A stretch of DNA of 12,245 nucleotides from Anaerolineales bacterium UBA2232. Its GTDB lineage: Bacteria > Chloroflexota > Anaerolineae > UBA2200. Below the pieces are notes generated by a model. It ran no database searches. It worked only from the letters and a program-made list of their open reading frames with translations, and had not been told where the DNA came from. Of this stretch, positions 7,309 through 12,245 are shown in pieces. The DNA is taken from the NCBI GenBank assembly GCA_002348045.1, contig DDYO01000042.1, positions 1-12,245 on the forward strand, given 5' to 3'. Positions within the stretch are counted from its first letter, which is position 1. The number at the start of each line of letters is the position of its first letter. The position numbers were made by a program, and so were the translations under genes.

Positions 7309-7337
7309 AGTATACGGTGACGGCGCGGTGGTGACAA
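7309..7337 (-). promoter_or_regulatory. Second, distal minus-strand promoter in the long intergenic region
   Basis: TTGTCA (7332-7337) and TATACT (7309-7314) on the minus strand are spaced 17 bp; both boxes match the sigma70 consensus at five of six positions. A transcript from about 7302 would run 286 nt before the small membrane protein start. It passes a 25-codon ORF (7183-7260, GAGAGG 9 nt before its ATG) and the inverted repeat at 7112-7148. It may be an upstream promoter of that gene or the promoter of a small RNA. Confidence 0.5.
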
Positions 7338-7447
7338 CCTGCGCGCCGCGAATTCCCAGGCCGGCGCAACGATGACAGGCCTGCGGTGTTTGGATGTGCA
7401 GATGGGCGCTGATCGTCAATCTCCCTGGGGCAGGCAGCAGGCACGAT

Positions 7448-7476
7448 TTGACGATGTGAACGGCACTGACTATACT
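7448..7476 (+). promoter_or_regulatory. Near-consensus sigma70 promoter of the gltA-acn-idh operon leader
   Basis: TTGACG (7448-7453) and TATACT (7471-7476) are separated by exactly 17 bp; each box matches consensus at five of six positions. The predicted start is near 7481-7483. No other plus-strand promoter is visible between the leader terminator (ending 7663) and the citrate synthase start (7708), so this is the best candidate for driving the whole operon. Confidence 0.65.
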
Positions 7477-7481
7477 CCTAG

Positions 7482-7663
7482 ACTATATCTTGGTTCAGAC
7501 CGTCGTGTGACTTGAGAGTTAGGCGGCGTACAACTGAGCAGGGCGATTAGACCATGAGGTAGCTTCCGCTGAAGGCCAGCGGAGGTCTCGGACAGCGTAT
7601 CGCGAGTCCCGAGTAGGTCGCAGAGTGCATGGGCATATTTCATGCGCCTGCGGCTTTTTGTTT
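7482..7663 (+). ncRNA. Structured leader RNA (candidate attenuator or small RNA) upstream of citrate synthase
   Basis: Between the promoter and the terminator the transcript can form successive hairpins. The first is 7488-7517 (imperfect, loop of 10 nt). The second is 7563-7585, nine pairs with loop AAGGC around the perfect TCCGCTG/CAGCGGA; alternatively AGACC (7549-7553) can close over it with GGTCT (7584-7588). The third is 7587-7613 (CTCGGAC with GTcCCGAG, one bulge). A terminator hairpin ends the leader. No leader peptide with a convincing ribosome site is visible (the in-frame ATG-AGG-TAG at 7554 is minimal). I do not recognise a T-box (no GGTGGTACCGCG-like element), cobalamin, SAM or other known riboswitch consensus. 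It could be a ligand-responsive attenuator of the TCA operon or a free ~180-nt small RNA. Confidence 0.5.
7617..7663 (+). terminator. Strong intrinsic terminator inside the gltA leader
   Basis: The stem is 7617-7631 pairing with 7641-7654: GTCGCAG, a bulged A, then GTGCATG, against CATGCGC-CTGCGGC, with two G-U wobbles and a 9-nt loop. It is followed immediately by TTTTTGTTT (7655-7663). This has every property of a Rho-independent terminator on the plus strand, yet lies 45 bp before the citrate synthase ATG and after no plus-strand protein gene, since the preceding plus-strand gene ends at 6644 and an opposing gene intervenes. Confidence 0.75.
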
Positions 7664-7707
7664 CACTCGCAGGGCTTGCCGCAACCGGCAGGAAGAGGAG
7701 CACGAGG

Positions 7708-8859
7708 ATGGTATCGCAATCGTCAGTGGTGGAGGCGGAAGCAAAACTGGAGCGTGGACTGGCAGATGTCATTGCTGGGACCACCCAGTTGGGTCTGGTA
7801 GATGGCGCCAGGGGTAAGCTGTGGTACTGCGGTTATGACGTGGAGGACCTCGCCAAGTACTCGACGTACGAAGAAACGACCTACCTCCTGCTGCATGGCG
7901 AGCTGCCTTCAGGCAAGCAGTTGGCGGCGTTGAGTCAGGAACTGGCCATGCAGCGGCGGGTGAACCCCGCTTTGCTCCAGCTGTTGCGCACTCTGCCGGG
8001 AGCCCCTGGTCCCATGGAGGCCCTGCGCACCCTGATTTCCGCGATGTCGGCCCTGGACCCCAGCCCGTTGGACAAATCCAAGGAGGCGAATTTGCGCCGC
8101 GCCAAGCGGCTGATTGCCCAAGTGCCCACCTTGGTCGCGGCCCACTGGCGGCTTCGCCAGGGCGAGGAGCCTTTGCAGCCCAGCCCTGACCTGGGTCACG
8201 CAGCCAACCTCTACTATATGCTTCACGGAGCCGCGCCTACTCCGATGGAGGCACGGGTTCTGGACATCGCTCTGATCCTGATGGCCGAGCACGAGTTCAA
8301 CGCCTCGACCTTTGCGGTCCGAGTGGTCGCCTCGACCTTGGCGGACCTCTATGCCGCCTTCGTGGCAGGTGTTGGGGCATTGCACGGACCCCTGCATGGT
8401 GCTGCCAACACCGAGGCGATGAAGATGCTCCTGGAAGTGGGCAGCCTGGAGAGTGTGGAAAGCTATGTAAAGGGAGCTCTGGCGGCCAAGAAGAAGATCA
8501 TGGGATTCGGCCACCGGGTGTACAAGACGTGGGACCCTCGTGCGGTCATCTTGCGGGACATCCTCACGCGCATGGATGGAGACCTGCCCGGCCACCAATG
8601 GGTGGAACTGGCGGACAAGGTACAGGACACAGTTTTCAAGTACAAGGCGCTCTATCCCAACGTGGATTTCTACGCCGGTCCGGCCCTGTACGGACTTGGC
8701 TTCCCGATGGAGATGTTTACCGCCGTGTTCGCGTGCGCGCGCTCGGTGGGCTGGGCCTCCCACGCTCTGGAGCAGTACGCCGACAACCGCCTCATCCGGC
8801 CCATGGGAGACTATGTCGGCACAACCGACAGGGTCTTTGTGCCCATCGAACACCGATAA
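7708..8859 (+). CDS. gltA: Citrate synthase
   Basis: This 383-residue cytoplasmic enzyme condenses oxaloacetate with acetyl-CoA to citrate. The catalytic triad is intact: His230 in HGPLHGAAN, His269 in GFGHRVYK and Asp320 in NVDFYAG, with the substrate Arg in RLIRP (364). Length fits the short bacterial (CitZ-like, dimeric) type rather than the ~430-residue Gram-negative hexamer. The frame extends 22 codons upstream, but that part overlaps the terminator stem; the ATG at 7708 has AGAGGAG at 7 nt and opens the protein proper. It is the first gene of the operon, with the aconitase start only 10 bp after its stop. 2-Methylcitrate synthase is the main alternative, since the families are hard to separate, but the aconitase and isocitrate dehydrogenase neighbours favour citrate synthase. 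Confidence 0.94.
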   Translation: MVSQSSVVEAEAKLERGLADVIAGTTQLGLVDGARGKLWYCGYDVEDLAKYSTYEETTYLLLHGELPSGKQLAALSQELAMQRRVNPALLQLLRTLPGAPGPMEALRTLISAMSALDPSPLDKSKEANLRRAKRLIAQVPTLVAAHWRLRQGEEPLQPSPDLGHAANLYYMLHGAAPTPMEARVLDIALILMAEHEFNASTFAVRVVASTLADLYAAFVAGVGALHGPLHGAANTEAMKMLLEVGSLESVESYVKGALAAKKKIMGFGHRVYKTWDPRAVILRDILTRMDGDLPGHQWVELADKVQDTVFKYKALYPNVDFYAGPALYGLGFPMEMFTAVFACARSVGWASHALEQYADNRLIRPMGDYVGTTDRVFVPIEHR

Positions 8860-8869
8860 GGAGCGTGTC

Positions 8870-10816
8870 ATGCCCGAGAACCTGACGAGGAAGCTTATCG
8901 CGTCACGATTGGTCAGTGGGGACATGGCGGCGGGCAGCGAGATTGGCCTGCGCATCGACCAAACCCTGCTACAGGATGCCACCGGCACCATGGCCTGTCT
9001 CCAGTTCGAGGCCATGGCTGTGCCCCGGGTGAAGGCACGCCTTGCTGTGATCTACGTGGATCACAACATCCTGCAGACCAGCTATGAGAATGCCGATGAT
9101 CACCGCTATCTGCAGACGGTGGCGGCGCGCTATGGGATGGTTCTTTCCAGGGCGGGCAACGGCATCTGCCACCAGGTTCATTTGGAGAGATTCGGCATTC
9201 CTGGCGCCAGCTTGTTGGGCGCCGACAGCCACACCACAACCTGCGGCGCCCTGGGCATGCTGGCCATGGGCGCGGGCGGTTTGGATGTGGCCGCTGCCAT
9301 GGCTGGCCAGCCCATCTACCTGGCCATGCCACGGGTTCATCAAGTAGTTCTTCAGGGGCGGCTTCCATCATGGGTGGCTGCCAAAGATGTGATTCTGGAG
9401 CTGCTTCGCAGGCTGTCGGTGAAGGGGGGAGTCGGCGCCATCCTGGAATACACCGGCGAGGGCCTCGCTGGCCTCTCGGTTCCACAGCGCGCTACTATCG
9501 CCAACATGGGCGCGGAGCTGGGGGCGACGACCTCGGTCTTCCCCAGCGACGAACAGACGCTTCAGTTTCTGCGCATGCAGGGCCGGGGAAACGAGTGGCA
9601 ACGCCTTGAAGCAGATCCGGGCGCAGTCTACGAGGCAACGACGGTCATCGACCTGAGCCTCATGGAGCCGCTTGTGGCCTGTCCTTCGAGCCCGGATAAC
9701 GTACTGCCGGTGCGGGAAGTGGAAGGCACGCCGATCGCCCAGGTGTGCATCGGCAGCTGCACCAATTCGTCGTATGTGGACCTGATGACCGCGGCGGCCA
9801 TCCTGCGCGGCTGTACGGTGCATCCTAAGGTAAGCCTGACCATCAGCCCAGGGACCAAACAAGTCTACACGGCCATCGCCCGCAACGGCGCTCTGGCAGA
9901 CCTCATTGGGGCAGGCGCTCGGGTGTTGGAGTCGGCCTGTGGCCCCTGTTTGGGCATGGGTCAGGCCCCCGCTACCGGGGTAGCGACACTGCGCAGCAGC
10001 AACCGGAATTTCCCGGAGCGCAGCGGCACCCCTGGGGATCGGGTGTACCTGGGCTCGGTAGAAGTCTGCGCGGTGAGCGCGCTGCGGGGCGAACTCACTG
10101 ACCCACGACGGATGGGTGACCCCGTGGTAGTACCGCTTCCCGACGCCATGCCGGTGGATGACAACATGCTAATCTGGCCTCCGGACGACGGCGGAGCGGT
10201 AGTGGTTGAGCGCGGGCCGAACATTCTCCCAGTTCCTGCAGGTGAGGTGCTGGGCGAAACCCTGGTGGGCCCGGTGCTGGCGACCCTCGGGGATAACATT
10301 ACCACGGACCACATCGTGCCAGCGTGGCCCCACGTGCTCAAGTTGCGCTCCAATGTCCCCGCCATCGCCGAGTACACCCTGCGAAGCATCGACCAGGGAT
10401 TTGTGGAGCGAGCCAAAGCGGCCGGGGGTGGATTCATCGTCGGCGGAGCCAACTATGGTCAGGGTTCCAGTCGCGAGCATGCAGCCTTGGCGCCCATGTA
10501 CCTGGGAGTGAGGGCCGTGTTTGCCGTTTCCTTCGCCCGTATTCACCTGGCCAATCTGGTGAACTGCGGTATTTTGCCGCTCACCTTTGTCAACGCGAGT
10601 GATTATGAAGCGGCGGTTGACCGTGGTCCTGGGGATGAATGGGAGATCCCAGACGTTCGCCGGCAACTGCCGGCTGAGAGCGTCTTGACGGTACGCAACC
10701 GCACCACAGGAGCCGAGTTCCCGGTCCGCCACAGCCTTTCGGCGCGACAAGTGCAAACGGTTCTCGCTGGCGGGCTTCTGGCCCAGATACGAAGCGCGTC
10801 GGGAGGTTCAGAATGA
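8870..10816 (+). CDS. acn: Aconitate hydratase (short, ~650-residue type)
   Basis: This 648-residue [4Fe-4S] enzyme isomerises citrate to isocitrate. Cluster ligands are Cys297 in IGSCTNSS and Cys357/Cys360 in ACGPCLGMG. Other family signatures are [18 protein letters not shown] (117-134) in the catalytic domains. [12 protein letters not shown] (474) and [16 protein letters not shown] (525) lie in the C-terminal swivel domain. It is much shorter than AcnA/IRP (~890) or AcnB (~860) and corresponds to the compact form seen in several anaerobes and thermophiles. A longer frame opens at 8540, inside the citrate synthase gene, but the ATG at 8870 has AAGGAG at 6 nt, the Shine-Dalgarno overlapping the upstream stop. 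Its own stop overlaps the isocitrate dehydrogenase start. A homoaconitase or methylcitrate role is less likely given the neighbours. Confidence 0.95.
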   Translation: MPENLTRKLIASRLVSGDMAAGSEIGLRIDQTLLQDATGTMACLQFEAMAVPRVKARLAVIYVDHNILQTSYENADDHRYLQTVAARYGMVLSRAGNGICHQVHLERFGIPGASLLGADSHTTTCGALGMLAMGAGGLDVAAAMAGQPIYLAMPRVHQVVLQGRLPSWVAAKDVILELLRRLSVKGGVGAILEYTGEGLAGLSVPQRATIANMGAELGATTSVFPSDEQTLQFLRMQGRGNEWQRLEADPGAVYEATTVIDLSLMEPLVACPSSPDNVLPVREVEGTPIAQVCIGSCTNSSYVDLMTAAAILRGCTVHPKVSLTISPGTKQVYTAIARNGALADLIGAGARVLESACGPCLGMGQAPATGVATLRSSNRNFPERSGTPGDRVYLGSVEVCAVSALRGELTDPRRMGDPVVVPLPDAMPVDDNMLIWPPDDGGAVVVERGPNILPVPAGEVLGETLVGPVLATLGDNITTDHIVPAWPHVLKLRSNVPAIAEYTLRSIDQGFVERAKAAGGGFIVGGANYGQGSSREHAALAPMYLGVRAVFAVSFARIHLANLVNCGILPLTFVNASDYEAAVDRGPGDEWEIPDVRRQLPAESVLTVRNRTTGAEFPVRHSLSARQVQTVLAGGLLAQIRSASGGSE

Positions 10817-11832
10817 GCTACGCTGTCACGCTGATTCCGGGCGACGGCACGGGACCAGAGTTGGTGGAGGCTACCCGTCGAGTGCTCGAAGCTACAGGCG
10901 TCTCTTTTCGCTGGGAGGTACAGCAGGCGGGCGAGGCCGTCATCGCCGAATGTGGCACGCCATTGCCCGGACAAGTGCTCGAGTCGATTCGCCGCACCAA
11001 AGTGGCGCTGAAGGGACCGATCACCACGCCCATCGGAACCGGCTTTCGCAGCGTGAACGTTACCCTCAGGCTCAAACTGGATCTGTACGCCAACCTCCGG
11101 CCCGCGCGCACCATCCCAGGAGTGCGTTCGCGCTACCCTCACATCGATCTGGTAATTGTCCGCGAGAATACCGAGGACCTCTATCTGGGGATTGAACATG
11201 AGGTGATCCCTAACGAGGCGGCCGAGGCCATCAAGCTCATCACCCGCCGGGGCAGCGAGAGGGTAGTGCGCTTTGCCTTTGAGTATGCGCGCCACCAGAG
11301 TCGCCGCAAGGTGACGGCCGTGCACAAGGCGAATATCCTGAAACTAACCGATGGGCTGTTCCTGAGGGTGGCCGGTGAGGTAGCGACCGAGTACCCGGAC
11401 ATTGCCTTTGACGACTGCATCGTGGACAATATGTGCATGCAGCTAGTGCAGAAACCCGAGCTGTACGATGTCCTGGTGCTGCCCAACCTGTACGGTGACA
11501 TCATCAGTGACCTGTGTTCTGGACTGGTGGGTGGACTTGGAGTGGCGCCGGGGGCGAACATTGGCCGCGAGTATGCGGTGTTCGAGCCGATCCATGGGTC
11601 AGCGCCCAAGTATGCCGGCAAAAACCGGGTCAATCCCACCGCTACCATCCTGAGCGGCGCGCTGATGCTGCGCCACCTGGGAGAGTTGGAGGCCGCTGGT
11701 CGGGTGGAGAAAGCGGTAGCTCGGGTGATCGGGCAAGGCATCGACGTCACTTACGACCTCAAGCCCGCGGCCGATGATCCCTCTGCGGTGGGCACTCGGG
11801 AAATGGCTGATGCCATCATCGCTGCCCTCTGA
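10813..11832 (+). CDS. icd: Isocitrate dehydrogenase (short isocitrate/isopropylmalate dehydrogenase-family type)
   Basis: This 339-residue decarboxylating dehydrogenase makes 2-oxoglutarate from isocitrate. Visible features include the N-terminal IPGDGTGPE, the substrate segment SVNVTLR (Ser80, Asn82, Arg86), Arg96, Arg117 and Tyr124 in VRENTEDLY, Lys172 in HKANI and metal-binding Asp229/Asp233 in NLYGDIISD. The SVN substrate motif and the gltA-acn context favour isocitrate over isopropylmalate or homoisocitrate. The cofactor loop reads [11 protein letters not shown]: Lys266-Tyr267 match the NADP-type Lys344-Tyr345 of E. coli Icd, and Tyr314 matches Tyr391. Pro318 replaces Arg395, so the cofactor cannot be called. 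The start ATG overlaps the aconitase TGA (ATGA), with GGGAGG 7 nt upstream inside that gene. Confidence 0.9.
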   Translation: MSYAVTLIPGDGTGPELVEATRRVLEATGVSFRWEVQQAGEAVIAECGTPLPGQVLESIRRTKVALKGPITTPIGTGFRSVNVTLRLKLDLYANLRPARTIPGVRSRYPHIDLVIVRENTEDLYLGIEHEVIPNEAAEAIKLITRRGSERVVRFAFEYARHQSRRKVTAVHKANILKLTDGLFLRVAGEVATEYPDIAFDDCIVDNMCMQLVQKPELYDVLVLPNLYGDIISDLCSGLVGGLGVAPGANIGREYAVFEPIHGSAPKYAGKNRVNPTATILSGALMLRHLGELEAAGRVEKAVARVIGQGIDVTYDLKPAADDPSAVGTREMADAIIAAL

Positions 11833-11909
11833 GCCCCATTGCGGCCGTCACGGGCTCGGTCGAGCAAAGTGCCCCGGACTGTAGCCAGATGCCTGGAGGG
11901 TTAAGGGCG

Positions 11910-12245
11910 TTGCAAGCCGTGAAGGCGCGGTTAGTGATATGCTGCGTCCTGGTGGCCATGCTCGCATCGGGGGTGGCTTGCCGTGAGGCATCGCCAGCCA
12001 CACCCACGGCTGCGCTGGGCGACGCGGCTGAGGCTGAGGCCATCGCTGCCGCCGAGGCATTCCTTACCCTTCTGCTCCATCGTGATTTTGCGGCGGCCGT
12101 GGAAACCTTCGATCCTGCGATGACCAGCGCATTGCCGCCAGCAAAGCTGGAGGCGGTCTGGAGCGGGCTGGTGAGCCAGGCCGGGGATTATCAAACCACT
12201 CTGGGCAGCCGCACGGAAAGACAGGCCAACTACCTGATTGCGGTG
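11910..12245 (+). CDS. Secreted or lipoprotein with DUF3887-like domain (partial, C-terminus off window)
   Basis: The frame is open to the right edge. The N-terminus is a signal sequence (VKARLVICC, hydrophobic core, ending SGVAC); the Cys could be lipidated, though Gly at -3 is a poor lipobox. After a Thr/Pro/Ala linker comes a helical domain with AEAFLTLLLHRDFAAAVETF, then DPAMTSALPPAKLEAVW, LVSQAG and R-x-E. This is the pattern of DUF3887, often the N-terminal module of secreted alpha/beta hydrolases, but the hydrolase part is not visible here. Start choice is uncertain: TTG at 11910 has GGAGGG at 9 nt and is preferred; GTG at 11919 and ATG at 11889 (no ribosome site) are in frame. It lies 77 bp after icd with no clear terminator between. 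Confidence 0.7.
   Translation, partial: MQAVKARLVICCVLVAMLASGVACREASPATPTAALGDAAEAEAIAAAEAFLTLLLHRDFAAAVETFDPAMTSALPPAKLEAVWSGLVSQAGDYQTTLGSRTERQANYLIAV

Noticed and set aside
7482..7663. 6S RNA or T-box leader
   Set aside because: Length fits 6S RNA, but I find no pairing of the 5' and 3' ends or a central bubble; the conserved T-box antiterminator sequence is absent.
7642..7707. N-terminal extension of citrate synthase from an ATG at 7642
   Set aside because: It would start inside the 3' arm of the terminator stem, has no ribosome site, and adds 22 residues not expected for the family; the ATG at 7708 has AGAGGAG at 7 nt.
8540..8869. Long upstream extension of the aconitase frame
   Set aside because: It overlaps the citrate synthase gene out of frame with composition unlike a protein; the ATG at 8870 has a good ribosome site and begins the conserved sequence.
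11830..11857. Terminator after icd from GAGCCC/GGGCTC
   Set aside because: Only six pairs with a 15-nt loop and no following T-tract.

Overview
The window is GC-rich, gene-dense bacterial chromosome. Three things suggest a Chloroflexota (Anaerolineae-like) organism: a multihaem cytochrome whose motif order and spacing I associate with that phylum, a PII-like cyclic-di-AMP receptor (typical of Firmicutes and Chloroflexota), and a compact citrate synthase - short aconitase - short isocitrate dehydrogenase operon. This assignment is inference from protein character; no rRNA or marker gene is present. I see no mobile element, CRISPR array, tRNA or rRNA.

Left part, minus strand (1-6167). A membrane-anchored multihaem c-type cytochrome with a carboxypeptidase-regulatory-like domain runs off the left edge. 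Upstream of it lies a two-component system: an OmpR/PhoB-type response regulator overlapping a HAMP/HisKA/HATPase sensor kinase by 4 bp. Next comes a secreted protein made of two copies of a ~100-residue beta-rich domain, followed by a convincing intrinsic terminator. A 524-bp gene-free stretch with a duplicated bipartite motif separates it from a membrane-embedded M28-family metallopeptidase that uses a GTG start.

Middle (6168-7707). A plus-strand gene for the cyclic-di-AMP receptor (DarA/PstA-like) faces a small two-helix membrane protein on the minus strand. The 690 bp after that has no convincing protein gene but is rich in signals: two good minus-strand promoters (7072-7100 and 7309-7337) and a near-consensus plus-strand promoter (7448-7476). 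The plus-strand promoter precedes a leader of about 180 nt that folds into hairpins and ends in a strong intrinsic terminator only 45 bp before the citrate synthase start codon. This looks like an uncharacterised transcription attenuator, or an independent small RNA, controlling the TCA operon. It is the most interesting object in the window.

Right part, plus strand (7708-12245). Citrate synthase, aconitase and isocitrate dehydrogenase are packed with a 10-bp gap and then a 4-bp ATGA overlap. Together they convert oxaloacetate plus acetyl-CoA to 2-oxoglutarate, the oxidative entry of the TCA cycle and the route to glutamate. After an 77-bp gap a secreted protein with a DUF3887-like N-terminal domain begins and runs off the right edge.
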